DNA of 64,000 bases from positions 1,116,001-1,180,000 of the forward strand of contig NZ_RBJB01000002.1 in assembly GCF_003634635.1 (NCBI RefSeq), written 5' to 3'. Below are positions 8,696 to 18,077 of the stretch, piece by piece; the stretch's first letter is position 1, and the number at the start of each line of letters is the position of its first letter. Both the position numbers and the translations under genes were made by a program. This stretch comes from Marinobacter nauticus. Lineage in GTDB: Bacteria; Pseudomonadota; Gammaproteobacteria; Pseudomonadales; Oleiphilaceae. The notes under the pieces are model-generated. The model searched no databases. It saw only the letters and a list, made by a program, of their open reading frames with translations, and was not told the origin of the DNA.

Positions 8696-9400
8696 ATGTT
8701 GCGACACCCAATACGCGAAGAAGATCCCCGGATGGCGATCATCGTCCCCGTTCTCAACGAGATCGACGGTATCGAATCACTGCTGAGCCACCTGGAAATC
8801 TGGCGTCAGCGGGGCGCCGAAATCATTGTGGTGGATGGCGGCAGCGACGACAAATCGGACAGTCTCATTGAAGCGAGGGGGTTTCCCCTGATTCGCTCTG
8901 CCCGCGGACGCGCAACCCAGATGAATGCTGGAGCACGCAGCAGCCAATCGCCTTTCCTGATATTCCTGCACTCGGACACCCGGTTGCCGGAGCATGCGGA
9001 CACGCAAGTAATGACTCACCTGGCACGCTCAGAAACCAGCTGGGGCCGTTTTGATGTTCGTATCGACGGCCGCTCCCGCCTGTTGCCGATCGTTGGCGCC
9101 ATGATGAATCTGCGCTCGAGACTGACCGGCATCGCCACGGGCGATCAGGCCCTGTTTATGACTCGAACCCTGTTCGAGCAGGTCGGAGGCTTTCCGGAAC
9201 AACCACTGATGGAAGATGTGGAAATCTGCAAACGCCTGAAACACATCACGCCCCCGGTGTGTCTGAGTGACAGAGTGGTCACCTCCGGCCGGCGCTGGGA
9301 CCAGCGCGGCGGCTGGCGGACGATCTTTTTAATGTGGCAGTTGCGCTGGGCCTATTGGCGCGGCGTTCCCGCAGACCAACTGGCAGCCCGTTACCGATGA
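8696..9400 (+). CDS. TIGR04283-type glycosyltransferase family 2
   Basis: A 234-residue GT-A glycosyltransferase. Visible motifs are IIVPVLNEIDGIESLL at the N terminus, the nucleotide-binding IIVVDGGSDDKS, the Asp of LIFLHSDTRLP (DxD-like region), and the acceptor loop ATGDQALFMTRTLFEQVGGFPEQPLMEDVEICKR. It matches the family described as rSAM/selenodomain-associated transferase 2, also named an arsenosugar biosynthesis glycosyltransferase. The chosen ATG has GGAGG 12 bases upstream, slightly far; an ATG at 8732 is the alternative. Its stop overlaps the start of the next gene as ATGA. No membrane anchor is seen. Confidence 0.83.
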   Translation: MLRHPIREEDPRMAIIVPVLNEIDGIESLLSHLEIWRQRGAEIIVVDGGSDDKSDSLIEARGFPLIRSARGRATQMNAGARSSQSPFLIFLHSDTRLPEHADTQVMTHLARSETSWGRFDVRIDGRSRLLPIVGAMMNLRSRLTGIATGDQALFMTRTLFEQVGGFPEQPLMEDVEICKRLKHITPPVCLSDRVVTSGRRWDQRGGWRTIFLMWQLRWAYWRGVPADQLAARYR

Positions 9401-10020
9401 ACCAGACACGTATTATTGTTATCGCCAAAGAACCCCGGCCCGGAAAGGTAAAAACCCGCCTGATCCCGGCGTTGGGCGAGGCCGGTGCCGCCCGGCTGGC
9501 AGACCGCATGCTGCGGCACACTCTGGCGCAGGCCCTCGACGCCAATATCGGCCCGGTGGAACTCTGTGTCAGCCCGGATCCTGCGGCAGAATACTGGCAA
9601 CAGTTGGACCCTGGTGACCGAGCCATCCTGTCTTCCCAGGCTGAAGGTGACCTGGGCCATCGCATGGCGGAAGCCGCCAGACATGCCCTGACAGCCGGCT
9701 TACCGGTGATCCTGATCGGAACGGACTGCCCGGATCTTGACGCCAACCGACTGAAGCAAATGGCCGGCGACCTCCTGAACCACGATGCCTGCCTGTGCCC
9801 GGTCGCCGACGGCGGCTATGCCCTGCTGGGGCTCCGGCGTTTCAGCCCGACCCTCTTCACGGATATACCCTGGAGTACCGAGCAGGTGGCCGCCATCACC
9901 CGACAGCGTCTGGCGGCCCTGGGGTGGCGCCTGGCGGAGAGCGAAACCCTGAACGACGTCGACGAGCCGGCTGACCTGCAAAGGCTGGCGACAGACTATC
10001 CCGGGCTGATGATGTCCTGA
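9397..10020 (+). CDS. TIGR04282-type glycosyltransferase (DUF2064)
   Basis: A 207-residue nucleotide-sugar-transferase-like protein. N-terminal IIVIAKEPRPGKVKTRLIPALG is the family's nucleotide-binding signature. VILIGTDCPDLD and CPVADGGYALLGL follow. It corresponds to rSAM/selenodomain-associated transferase 1, usually paired with the preceding family. The frame is open to 9334, but the ATG at 9397 overlaps the upstream stop (ATGA) and begins exactly at the conserved first strand, so translational coupling is likely. The sugar and acceptor are unknown. It could equally belong to an arsenic, selenium or polyol-glycoside pathway. Confidence 0.83.
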   Translation: MNQTRIIVIAKEPRPGKVKTRLIPALGEAGAARLADRMLRHTLAQALDANIGPVELCVSPDPAAEYWQQLDPGDRAILSSQAEGDLGHRMAEAARHALTAGLPVILIGTDCPDLDANRLKQMAGDLLNHDACLCPVADGGYALLGLRRFSPTLFTDIPWSTEQVAAITRQRLAALGWRLAESETLNDVDEPADLQRLATDYPGLMMS

Positions 10021-10131
10021 GTGACTGACCGGCTGCCGACACCTCCGGACCATGGTACCATCGCGGGTTTTGGTATCCCGAACGGCGTGCCACCACCCTT
10101 GCCGATGTTTACCCGGAAGAATTGAGGAACT

Positions 10132-12756
10132 ATGACGGACTTGTCCAAGCACACCCCGATGATGCAGCAGTACCTGAAAATCAAGGGAGAACACCCGAAC
10201 GAGATGGTGTTCTACCGCATGGGGGACTTCTACGAGCTGTTTTACGACGACGCTAAAAAAGCCGCAGAGTTGCTGGACATTACCCTGACCGCGCGTGGCC
10301 AGTCCGGAGGTAATCCGATTCCCATGGCAGGGGTACCCTTCCATTCGGCCGAAGGCTACATTGCCCGCATGGTTCGCGCGGGCCAGTCCATCGCTATCTG
10401 CGAGCAGATTGGTGATCCTGCCACCAGCAAGGGCCCGGTGGAACGCAAGGTCGTGCGCATTGTCACTCCCGGTACACTGAGTGACGAGGCGTTTCTGGAA
10501 GACCGCCGCGATAACCTGCTGGCAGCCATCTACCATCACAAAGAGCAGTTCGGCTTTGCCTCTCTGGATATTTCCAGTGGCCGGTTCGCGGTGTCGGAAC
10601 TGGAGAGCCTTGATGCCCTGCAGGGTGAGCTCCAGCGCCTGCGACCCGCTGAGATCCTGATCAGCGAGGATTTTCCCTATACCGAGATCCTTGAGGGTTT
10701 CACCGGCGTACGCCGTCAGGGCCCCTGGCTGTTTGAATCGGACACCGCCCTGCGGGTGATCACCCAGCAGTTGCAGGTACGCGATCTCACCGGCTTTGGC
10801 TGCGAAGACCTGACCCTGGCCGTTTGCGCTGCAGGCTGCCTGTTGCAATACGCCAAGGAGACCCAGCGCACGGCGCTGCCCCATATCCGCAAACTGACCC
10901 GCGAACGCCGGGAAGACGCCGTGATACTGGATGCCGCCAGCCGCCGGAATCTGGAAATCGACACCAACCTGATGGGTGGCCAACAACACACCCTGGCCTG
11001 GGTGATGGACCGCACCGCCACTGCCATGGGAGCCCGGGAGCTCCGACGCTGGCTGAATCGTCCACTTCGGGATGTTGAGCGCGTGCGCCAGCGCCAGCAG
11101 GCAGTATCTGCGCTGCTGGACGGTTTCCACTATGAGCCGGTGCACGATCTACTGAAACGGGTGGGTGATATCGAACGGATTCTGGCCCGAGTTGCCCTGC
11201 GTTCTGCCCGCCCCAGGGACCTTGCGCGCCTGCGCGACGCTTTTCATGCCCTGCCAGAACTGCAGGAGGCACTGAAACCGGTCAACTCACACCATATCGT
11301 GAAGCTGGCCACCGTCATCGGTGAATACCCGGAACTGGCCGACCTGCTGGAACGCGCCATCATCGACAACCCGCCGGTGGTAATTCGTGATGGCGGTGTG
11401 ATTGCCGAAGGCTTCGACGAAGAATTGGATGAACTCCGCAACATCAGTGAAAACGCCGGCCAGTATCTGCTGGATGTGGAAACCCGGGAGCGTGAACGCA
11501 CCGGCATTTCCACCCTGAAAGTGGGCTACAACCGGGTGCATGGTTACTACATCGAAATCAGCCGGGCGCAGTCTGACCAGGCACCAGTGGACTATATCCG
11601 CCGCCAGACCCTGAAAAACGCCGAACGCTTCATCACCCCGGAACTGAAAGAGTTTGAGGACAAGGCACTGAGCGCCAAAAGCCGTGCCCTGGCCCGGGAA
11701 AAAGGCCTGTACGACGATGTCCTCGAAACCGTGGCCGAACAGCTGGCCCCGCTGCAGGACGCCGCCCAGGCCCTGGCCGAACTCGACGTGCTGAGCAACT
11801 TCGCCGAACGAGCCACGTCCCTGCGCTTCACCGCGCCGGAATTTACCGACCAGCCAGGATTTGATGTGGAGGAAGGTCGGCACCCGGTGGTGGAGCAGCT
11901 GCTGGACGAGCCGTTTGTGCCCAACAACCTGTTGATGGATACCAAACGCCGCATGCTGGTGATCACCGGCCCGAACATGGGCGGTAAGTCCACCTACATG
12001 CGCCAGGCCGCCCTGATTGCCCTGCTGGCCTACACCGGCAGTTTCGTGCCCGCCAACCGCGCCGTGCTTGGCCCGGTGGACCGGATCTTCACCCGCATGG
12101 GCTCCTCGGATGACATTGCCGGCGGCCGCTCCACCTTCATGGTGGAAATGACCGAAACCGCCAATATCCTGCACAATGCCACCGAACACAGCCTGGTGTT
12201 GATGGATGAAGTGGGCCGGGGCACCAGCACCTTCGATGGCCTGTCGCTGGCCTGGGCCACGGCCGAGCACCTGGCGAAGAACATCCGGTGTTATACCCTG
12301 TTCGCCACCCACTACTTCGAGCTGACCCAGCTGGCCGATGACCTGGAACATGCGGTTAACGTGCATCTGACCGCCACCGAGCACGACGATTCCATCGTGT
12401 TTCTGCACAATGTGCACGATGGCCCGGCAAGCCAGAGTTACGGGCTGCAGGTGGCAAAACTGGCCGGTGTACCCCAGGATGTGATCCGCAACGCCAAGAC
12501 CCAGCTGGCGCATCTGGAAGGCCTGGAAGCAGGCAGCAACCCGTCGCCGGCACCCGTGAGCGTTAACGAGCCGAAACCGGCTGCACCATCTGCGACAAAG
12601 GCCGCCAGTGTCGACGCGGTGTACCAGGGCGACATGTTTGCCATGGCCGAGCCGAGCGTGGTGGAACAGGCTCTGGAGAAGCTCGATCTGGACGGCATTA
12701 CCCCTAGAGACGCCCTGAACCAGCTTTATGAACTCAAGGAGTTACTGGCAAAATAA
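10132..12756 (+). CDS. mutS: DNA mismatch repair protein MutS
   Basis: An 874-residue MutS, the mismatch-recognition ATPase of methyl-directed mismatch repair. The mismatch-reading Phe-x-Glu motif is F33-Y34-E35 in MGDFYELF. The connector and lever domains follow. The ATPase carries Walker [10 protein letters not shown] at about 613-621, the signature [16 protein letters not shown], Walker [17 protein letters not shown], and the switch FATHYFELT. An Ala/Pro-rich linker near 800-830 precedes the C-terminal dimerisation helices ([17 protein letters not shown]). GAGG lies seven bases before the ATG. fdxA follows 163 bases downstream, the arrangement known from pseudomonads. Confidence 0.99.
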   Translation: MTDLSKHTPMMQQYLKIKGEHPNEMVFYRMGDFYELFYDDAKKAAELLDITLTARGQSGGNPIPMAGVPFHSAEGYIARMVRAGQSIAICEQIGDPATSKGPVERKVVRIVTPGTLSDEAFLEDRRDNLLAAIYHHKEQFGFASLDISSGRFAVSELESLDALQGELQRLRPAEILISEDFPYTEILEGFTGVRRQGPWLFESDTALRVITQQLQVRDLTGFGCEDLTLAVCAAGCLLQYAKETQRTALPHIRKLTRERREDAVILDAASRRNLEIDTNLMGGQQHTLAWVMDRTATAMGARELRRWLNRPLRDVERVRQRQQAVSALLDGFHYEPVHDLLKRVGDIERILARVALRSARPRDLARLRDAFHALPELQEALKPVNSHHIVKLATVIGEYPELADLLERAIIDNPPVVIRDGGVIAEGFDEELDELRNISENAGQYLLDVETRERERTGISTLKVGYNRVHGYYIEISRAQSDQAPVDYIRRQTLKNAERFITPELKEFEDKALSAKSRALAREKGLYDDVLETVAEQLAPLQDAAQALAELDVLSNFAERATSLRFTAPEFTDQPGFDVEEGRHPVVEQLLDEPFVPNNLLMDTKRRMLVITGPNMGGKSTYMRQAALIALLAYTGSFVPANRAVLGPVDRIFTRMGSSDDIAGGRSTFMVEMTETANILHNATEHSLVLMDEVGRGTSTFDGLSLAWATAEHLAKNIRCYTLFATHYFELTQLADDLEHAVNVHLTATEHDDSIVFLHNVHDGPASQSYGLQVAKLAGVPQDVIRNAKTQLAHLEGLEAGSNPSPAPVSVNEPKPAAPSATKAASVDAVYQGDMFAMAEPSVVEQALEKLDLDGITPRDALNQLYELKELLAK

Positions 12757-12919
12757 CAGCATTCTGCGCCAAACTTGATCTGGGTAATAACGATATAGCA
12801 GGCCAACGCTTGCGGCAGTGTGGGGGGCTCCCTACAATATCGCTCCAAATTATAAACGGGGCCGGGTAACTGACAGGCTCCTGATGAGACTGAATCTTCT
12901 ACGAACCAGGGATCTGACT

Positions 12920-13243
12920 ATGGCGTTTATCGTTACTGATAACTGCATCAAGTGTAAATACACCGACTGCGTGGAAGTCTGCCCCGTGGACTGCTTCTAC
13001 GAAGGCCCCAACTTTCTGGTCATCGACCCGGACGAGTGCATTGACTGCGCCCTGTGCGAGCCAGAGTGCCCGGCCGAGGCCATCTTCTCGGAAGACGAGC
13101 TGCCGGCAGGCCAGGAAGCCTTTGTTGAAATCAACGCAGAGCTGGCCGGCAAGTGGCCCAACATCACTGAAAAGAAAGACCCGCTGCCAGATGCCGAAGA
13201 GTGGGACGGTAAGCCCGACAAACTCAAGTACCTGGAGCGCTGA
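12920..13243 (+). CDS. fdxA: 7Fe-8S ferredoxin FdxA
   Basis: A 107-residue ferredoxin of the Azotobacter FdI type. Cysteines at 9, 12, 17, 21, 25, 40, 43, 46 and 50 match that family with an offset of one. C9, C17 and C50 would bind the [3Fe-4S] cluster, and C21, C40, C43 and C46 the [4Fe-4S] cluster. The frame is open upstream to 12818, but the ATG at 12920 follows AGGGATCTGACT and gives the exact family N terminus ([16 protein letters not shown]). It acts as a cytoplasmic low-potential electron carrier. It ends at a strong hairpin terminator. Confidence 0.97.
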   Translation: MAFIVTDNCIKCKYTDCVEVCPVDCFYEGPNFLVIDPDECIDCALCEPECPAEAIFSEDELPAGQEAFVEINAELAGKWPNITEKKDPLPDAEEWDGKPDKLKYLER

Positions 13244-13263
13244 GGCCAGGCCGCGCGCAAACG

Positions 13264-13297
13264 AAAAAGGCCGGAGGCATCACCTCCGGCCTTTTTT
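13264..13297 (+). terminator. bidirectional intrinsic terminator between fdxA and the convergent 344-residue gene
   Basis: A perfect 9-bp stem GGCCGGAGG (13269-13277) pairs with CCTCCGGCC (13283-13291) over a 5-base loop. Five A's precede it and six T's follow it, so it can end transcription from both sides. It lies 20 bases after the fdxA stop. Confidence 0.92.
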
Positions 13298-13315
13298 GAT
13301 TGGCCCTGATGCGTT

Positions 13316-14350
13316 TCAGCCAGCGGCCGCCAGCAGCTTTTTCGTCGCTGCCGAACGATAGAACGGTTCCAGCCTGCGCCGCAACAGCGCTTCCAGATAG
13401 CCCTCCTGCCGGAGCAGATCCACCAGCGGCAAGCCCACCGCTTCAAGTTCCGTGACAATCACTTCCCGCGTGACGCCGATATCCGCGAGCAGGTTCATCA
13501 CCGGTTGGTTACCATAACGGGCATACAACCCCTCCACTACTGCCTGAACGCAGCCCTCAAAATACGGGGTCTGGCGGAAATGCAGCCAGAAGTCATAGCC
13601 CAGCACCACAAATTCCTGCAGCTGAACATCACCCAGTCCGTCCTGCAGATCCTCGATGGTTCGGTCTTCGAGAGACACCCAGGCCGCCATGACTGTGTCA
13701 CGCAGTTCGTCATCACTCAAAGCCTTGTGGAGGAACTGCTCACTTCGGGCAATCAGGCTCGGCAGGCTGTCCGAAAGCCAGGCCTTGATGCGGCGTTCAA
13801 AGGTCTCATCCAGCCCCGGCACCGCCTTGTTAGCCATTTTCTTGCCGAACTTCATCATCGAGCCCACCCCGGGTACTGAGCGGGTAATCAGATTATCCTC
13901 GTAGAGGTAGTTCACCAGCCCGTGATAGACCACATTCGACACCAGCTCCTGATAAACCGGGTGAGCCATAATCTCACTGATCACCCGTTCCCGCTGGTGG
14001 CGCAACTCCAGGGCTTCCTCAACAAACGCACTGGCCTGCTCACGGGACAGAATATCGCCCAGTCTGGTCTGGCTCTGAACCGGGGCCTTCAACACTTCGG
14101 TTGCCAGGTCCGCTGCCAGCTCCGGAATGCCGGCATCCAGCTCCATGCTCACCACCACCCGCCGGATCAGGCCCATAATCTGCTCGGCACTAACCACACG
14201 CTCCAGGGTCACGCTATTGGCATACTCCAGCAGTTCGTCCACTTCCTGATGCAGGAACTTTTTCAGTTTGGCGCCTTTCAGGGCATTCAGCTCGTGCCGA
14301 ACGTGGGCTTCAAGTAATTGGTCCGCCAGGGTTGAGGTGGTCTCGGTCAT
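13316..14350 (-). CDS. conserved hypothetical protein, alpha-helical
   Basis: A 344-residue protein I do not recognise. It appears almost wholly helical and acidic/amphipathic, with no signal peptide, no clear membrane span and no catalytic motif. Repeating helix pairs such as LKGAKLKKFLHQEVDELLEYANSV, VSAEQIMGLIRRVV and GVTREVIVTELEAVGLPLVDLLRQEGYLEALL suggest a helical-bundle scaffold or regulatory protein. A basic, Gly-containing stretch (VPGVGSMMKFGKKMANK) near residue 165 could contact membrane or nucleic acid; that is inference only. It shares a bidirectional terminator with fdxA. A hairpin lies immediately upstream of its ATG, next to the ribosome binding site. Coding character and full length look sound. 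Confidence 0.75.
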   Translation of the reverse strand: MTETTSTLADQLLEAHVRHELNALKGAKLKKFLHQEVDELLEYANSVTLERVVSAEQIMGLIRRVVVSMELDAGIPELAADLATEVLKAPVQSQTRLGDILSREQASAFVEEALELRHQRERVISEIMAHPVYQELVSNVVYHGLVNYLYEDNLITRSVPGVGSMMKFGKKMANKAVPGLDETFERRIKAWLSDSLPSLIARSEQFLHKALSDDELRDTVMAAWVSLEDRTIEDLQDGLGDVQLQEFVVLGYDFWLHFRQTPYFEGCVQAVVEGLYARYGNQPVMNLLADIGVTREVIVTELEAVGLPLVDLLRQEGYLEALLRRRLEPFYRSAATKKLLAAAG

Positions 14351-14362
14351 AAGCCTGTTTTC

Positions 14363-14390
14363 CTTTGCCAGGTTTTCTTGTCTGGCAAAG
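14363..14390 (-). promoter_or_regulatory. leader hairpin before the 344-residue gene
   Basis: A perfect 9-bp inverted repeat, CTTTGCCAG and CTGGCAAAG, with a 10-base spacer. On the minus strand the second arm ends in AAAG and runs directly into the likely Shine-Dalgarno AAAGGA, 12 bases or so before the ATG at 14350. The hairpin could therefore modulate translation; no U-tract follows, so it is not a normal terminator. Confidence 0.45.
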
Positions 14391-14479
14391 AGGCTAACAC
14401 GTTCCGGCGTATGGCGGGTTTGCCCGAACTACACCATCAGGCGTGATACAGGGCCAGTCTGGCGACCGGCCCGTTCGAT

Positions 14480-15430
14480 TTACTGAAAATCACTGAACTC
14501 GTGAGGCTCGGCGGCCAACGCCAGGCAGATACTGCCCGGCCCCACATAAATGGCACTGGTAATACCCATCTGGGACAACAACAGCTCAACGCCGTTCTGC
14601 TCACACGCGTCCCGAAGGCGATTCAGGCCCGGCAGATCCTCGATCTCGGTCCAGCTCAGGCCACAGGAAAGGCTGACGTACGGCGTCAGCAAACCAGCTT
14701 CCACCCGGGCGACCGCGTAATTCATCACCTTCTCTACAGCCATGTCGAAGTTACGGGTCTTGGCAACCGGTTTGCCTTCCACACCCTGCCCGAAAATCAC
14801 CGGGATGATGTTCAGCGCCTTACCCAGGAAAGCCGCCACCGCAGACACGCTTTTGTCCCCTCGGCGCCGGGCGCGTTCACGGATGTAATGCAGATCCCGG
14901 GGAATGACACAGGTGTAGATTTTGTCGGTGAAGGTTTCCACTTCATGGCGAAGCGCATTCTTCGATACTTTCTGGCCAATCAGCTTCAGCGTGTGAGCCG
15001 CCAGCAGCCCCTGGCCGGCAAAGATCTGTTTGCTGTCGATCACCCGCATGGAAAATTTGCCATCCCGGCCTGCAGCCTTGCGCGCCTCTTCATAATGCGC
15101 CATCACAGAGTTCATGGCTTCAGATGCGTTCTGGTAAATCAGGCTCCGGCTGCGGGTAACGGTTTCGCAGATGGCGACATCAAATTCGGTGACGATTTTT
15201 TCCATGAAAAGATCATGAATCTGCTCGGCGCTGAACGCCTCCGTTTCCGCCTGGTGCCCCTTATCGAGCAGGCCGCTCTGATAGAACTCCTGGGTACGGA
15301 CAGGATCGTGGTTATCGATGTAGGTCTGGCCATCAATAATGGCCGTGACGGGCAGCACAAACAGGTCGTGTTTGCGGGCGAATTCATAGGGTAGATCACA
15401 GGCGCTATCAACGATCAGACCAACTCGCAT
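14480..15430 (-). CDS. DegV family (fatty-acid-binding) protein
   Basis: A 316-residue DegV-fold protein. The N terminus VGLIVDSACDLPYEFARKHDLFVLPVTAIIDG carries the family's first lipid-contact serine region, followed by a long insertion. Family members bind one fatty acid in a deep cleft; in Firmicutes (FakB) they present it to a kinase. No FakA partner is nearby, so the role in this organism is open. Transcribed on the minus strand between an unknown protein and a ferritin-like hydrolase, with gaps of more than 100 bases on each side, so probably its own unit. Confidence 0.85.
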   Translation of the reverse strand: MRVGLIVDSACDLPYEFARKHDLFVLPVTAIIDGQTYIDNHDPVRTQEFYQSGLLDKGHQAETEAFSAEQIHDLFMEKIVTEFDVAICETVTRSRSLIYQNASEAMNSVMAHYEEARKAAGRDGKFSMRVIDSKQIFAGQGLLAAHTLKLIGQKVSKNALRHEVETFTDKIYTCVIPRDLHYIRERARRRGDKSVSAVAAFLGKALNIIPVIFGQGVEGKPVAKTRNFDMAVEKVMNYAVARVEAGLLTPYVSLSCGLSWTEIEDLPGLNRLRDACEQNGVELLLSQMGITSAIYVGPGSICLALAAEPHEFSDFQ

Positions 15431-15547
15431 GCTGAATGTCTCCGGGTTCGGGCGCGTCCTCTGGCGGGTACGCCCTTTCTTATGATTATTTTGCAGCGCC
15501 CCAGTGTTACACAGGCTGATGAAAATTTCAGCAACCCGGAAACCGGA

Positions 15548-16366
15548 TCAGGCTTCCAGTTCCCTCAGATTGGCTTCCAGCAAACCGCGATTGTCCTGCT
15601 GCCACGGATGAAAATCCCGCCGGAAATAGGCCAGAAAATCCGGCAGGCACTTGCGCAGAACCCCCGGCTTGCCCCACAGGAAATTCAGCCCGCCCAACCA
15701 GGTTCTCAGGCTCCAGAGCTTGCCGTCGGTTTTCAGAAGGCTGCAGGTATTAAGGAAGGTGTAGCGGAAGAAATTCCAGGTTACGAACAGGAACACGATC
15801 CGGCGAAGCTTGTCGTTTCCAATACAGGCACGGTATACGTCGAAGGCCACCGACTTGTGTTCGGTTTCCTCAATGGCATGCCAGCGCCACAGCCTCTTCA
15901 TGGTTGGAGTCGCCCCTTCCATCCACTCCGGGTGACTGAGAATGGCGTTGGCCAGAACGGCCGTGTAGTGCTCAGCACCACAAGTCCCGGCCAGCTGCCG
16001 ACTCGGCGGCAGGCGACCGACCCACTCCATATGTTTGCGGAACCGTTCGTCCAGGGCATCAATATCGTAGCCCCGGGCTTTCAGAGCCTCGTTGTATTCC
16101 TTGTGCTCGCGGCTATGCAGAGCCTCCTGACCGATAAAGCCCTTGATCTCCTCCTTCAACTTGGGATCGGTAATCTGATCCCGGTAGAGCCGGACGGCGT
16201 TGATAAACTGTTGCTCGCCATCCGGAAACTGCAGGGACAAGGCATTGAAAAAGGCCGTTCGAAAGGCATCGTTACCATGCCAGAGCGTTCTCAGTTCGGT
16301 ACGAACATCGAACCGCAGGTGCCGGGGTTTGACCGTGACACCATCGGGGGTGGAGCTGATCGTCAT
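15548..16366 (-). CDS. predicted metal-dependent hydrolase (PF10118, ferritin-like)
   Basis: A 272-residue protein of the predicted metal-dependent hydrolase family. It carries paired Glu/His motifs expected of a di-metal ferritin-like bundle: FPDGEQQFINAV, FIGQEALHSREHKEYN, CGAEHYTAVL and WHAIEETEHKSVAFDVY. Hydrophobic helices in the C-terminal half (FRRIVFLFVTWNFF-like stretch near 200) suggest membrane association. GGAGG sits seven bases before the ATG. The substrate is unknown; the family is common in hydrocarbon- and lipid-using marine bacteria. It lies downstream of a 240-base gap that holds the terminator of the permease gene. Confidence 0.82.
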   Translation of the reverse strand: MTISSTPDGVTVKPRHLRFDVRTELRTLWHGNDAFRTAFFNALSLQFPDGEQQFINAVRLYRDQITDPKLKEEIKGFIGQEALHSREHKEYNEALKARGYDIDALDERFRKHMEWVGRLPPSRQLAGTCGAEHYTAVLANAILSHPEWMEGATPTMKRLWRWHAIEETEHKSVAFDVYRACIGNDKLRRIVFLFVTWNFFRYTFLNTCSLLKTDGKLWSLRTWLGGLNFLWGKPGVLRKCLPDFLAYFRRDFHPWQQDNRGLLEANLRELEA

Positions 16367-16532
16367 AGCAGCCTCCTGTGGTCTGTTTGTTGTTATCGGG
16401 AGTTTGACTGCGGATAATTTTTAATCAACGGGATCAGTTTACCCCCACGTAACTGCAAACCGGAAGGCATACCTCAAGAAAAAAAGACGCTTTGTCACAA
16501 TATGACAACTTGTCAGAAATCCGAACAGAAAC

Positions 16533-16558
16533 AAAAAAGGGAGGCGCTCAGGCCTCCC
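16533..16558 (-). terminator. intrinsic terminator of the permease gene
   Basis: On the minus strand a 7-bp stem GGGAGGC / GCCTCCC with loop CTGAGC is followed by TTTTTT. It lies 50 bases after the permease stop and ends the ligase-permease unit. I see nothing else in the surrounding 16367-16607 gap. Confidence 0.9.
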
Positions 16559-16607
16559 AAGGACACACAGTGGGTAGATGCCACCGCCGAACACGGCGGC
16601 ATCAGGT

Positions 16608-17984
16608 TCAGTGCTCGTTGACCGGCTCCGCGCCCGGTGCTTCCGGGTCGGGGGTAAAGCCGAGAATATGAGTGCGCTCGATCAGGAAGTACAACACCGC
16701 ACCAGTGGCCAGGCCCCAGCCCGCGCCGTAAACCGCGAGTACTACGCCCATCGTGCCAGCAATACCGCGTTCGGTGTTGTTTTCCAGTTGCTCCAGGCCC
16801 ACCATCAGACAGATGTAGCCGGTCAGCAGCAGTGTCAGCGACAGGGCAATCGGCAGCACCGGCTGGAAGAAGCTCACCAGCGGCAGCACAAACAGTGCGA
16901 TGAAACCTGTAATCCAGAAGGTGCCACCACCGCTGTAGATGGAATCCATGGCATTACGGCCATACTTGTAGCGCTCGGCCATGGTGGCGGTCACCGCCGT
17001 CCAGATCGGGCCAGCCAGGCCAGGGTAAGGCGCGAAGAATGCGTGGCCGCCATTACGGATAGCGGTCACCAGGTGCACGCGGTCCACGCTGTTGTCGATG
17101 TCTTCGTCTTTGCGCAGGTGGTCGACACGGTTCATCAGGGACTGACCAACCACGATGTCACCGAAGGCAATGACGTAGGCAATGACTGCGGTCGGAATCG
17201 CATACAGGAATACATTCAGATCCGGGAAACCAACACTAAACGGCAGGTAGTTCCACAACTGGTCGAACGCTGGCTTGGTGATCCCCCACTCAACGTTCGG
17301 CACATCGTATTCGCCGGTGGCAAAGCCCACCAGAATGGCCACCACCATGCCCGGCACCATGCCGTAGTTGGCAATCTTGCGGGCCAGCACGTTCTTGTCG
17401 ACAAAGCCTTTGAACGAGACGGAGAACATCAGATACAGACACACCAGGCCACCCACGATCAGGGAGATCGGCGTGTTGGCCAGGCGGCCTCCGGCCTCGA
17501 TTTCACCCATCAATGCCGCAATACCGGCACCGATAATGATACCGCCCTTCATAGAGCGCGGGATCCAGTTAACCAGTTTACTGCCCAGCCGGGTAACGCC
17601 CAGAATCAGGAAGATCAGGAACACCAGGAACTGCAATGCAAACAGCGCCTGGATGGCCTCAGGGCCGGGTTCATAATCGGAAAGGAACAGCAGCACCACC
17701 GGAATACCCGGGGTAATCCAGCCGGGCACCAGAGGCACACCCAGCAAGGCTGGCAGCATAAAACCAATACCGCAGATCACCACGTAGGCCAGGGCCACGT
17801 CATAGGGAACACCGAGATATTTTTCCAGCAGCGGGATCATGGCCAGACTGACCACAAACATGATCAACGCCTGCACCATCTCCGCAAATTCCCAGCGGTA
17901 ATGTACAAACGGAAGACGAACTTTGAAGGGACCAGCAGGCCAGTACGGCTGCTCTTCACCATTTTTTCTATGGAACATTTGCAT
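16608..17984 (-). CDS. NCS2/SLC23-type permease
   Basis: A 458-residue inner-membrane protein with about 12 hydrophobic segments, resembling nucleobase/ascorbate (NCS2, SLC23) permeases. Recognisable parts are the PALLGVPLVPGWITPGIPVVLLFL region after the second pair of spans and VIAYVIAFGDIVVGQSLMNRVD, a TM8-like substrate segment. The start was set at the ATG at 17984 because GGAGG (17992-17996) lies seven bases upstream; the longer frame to 18002 lacks a site. The gene follows an acyl-CoA ligase by 93 bases with an intercistronic hairpin between. That pairing suggests that it imports an organic acid the ligase then activates, rather than a nucleobase. The substrate is unproven. Confidence 0.75.
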   Translation of the reverse strand: MQMFHRKNGEEQPYWPAGPFKVRLPFVHYRWEFAEMVQALIMFVVSLAMIPLLEKYLGVPYDVALAYVVICGIGFMLPALLGVPLVPGWITPGIPVVLLFLSDYEPGPEAIQALFALQFLVFLIFLILGVTRLGSKLVNWIPRSMKGGIIIGAGIAALMGEIEAGGRLANTPISLIVGGLVCLYLMFSVSFKGFVDKNVLARKIANYGMVPGMVVAILVGFATGEYDVPNVEWGITKPAFDQLWNYLPFSVGFPDLNVFLYAIPTAVIAYVIAFGDIVVGQSLMNRVDHLRKDEDIDNSVDRVHLVTAIRNGGHAFFAPYPGLAGPIWTAVTATMAERYKYGRNAMDSIYSGGGTFWITGFIALFVLPLVSFFQPVLPIALSLTLLLTGYICLMVGLEQLENNTERGIAGTMGVVLAVYGAGWGLATGAVLYFLIERTHILGFTPDPEAPGAEPVNEH

Positions 17985-18045
17985 AAAGAAACCTCCAGAC
18001 ACCGTGTTTCAGGCGCCAGCCAGTGTTGTTTTTGTGGAGAGGTAT

Positions 18046-18067
18046 GGCTGCGCCGGCAGGCGCAGCC
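18046..18067 (-). other. intercistronic stem-loop between ligase and permease
   Basis: GGCTGCGCC and GGCGCAGCC form a perfect 9-bp stem over a GGCA loop (TGCC on the minus strand), between the ligase stop (18078) and the permease start (17984). No T-run follows, so a partial terminator or an RNA-processing/stability element is more likely than full termination. Confidence 0.6.
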
Positions 18068-18077
18068 GTTAAAGGAT

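Noticed and set aside
9700..12513. Long minus-strand frames opposite mutS
   Set aside because: mutS is unmistakable on the plus strand and its motifs are continuous; the antisense frames are composition artefacts.
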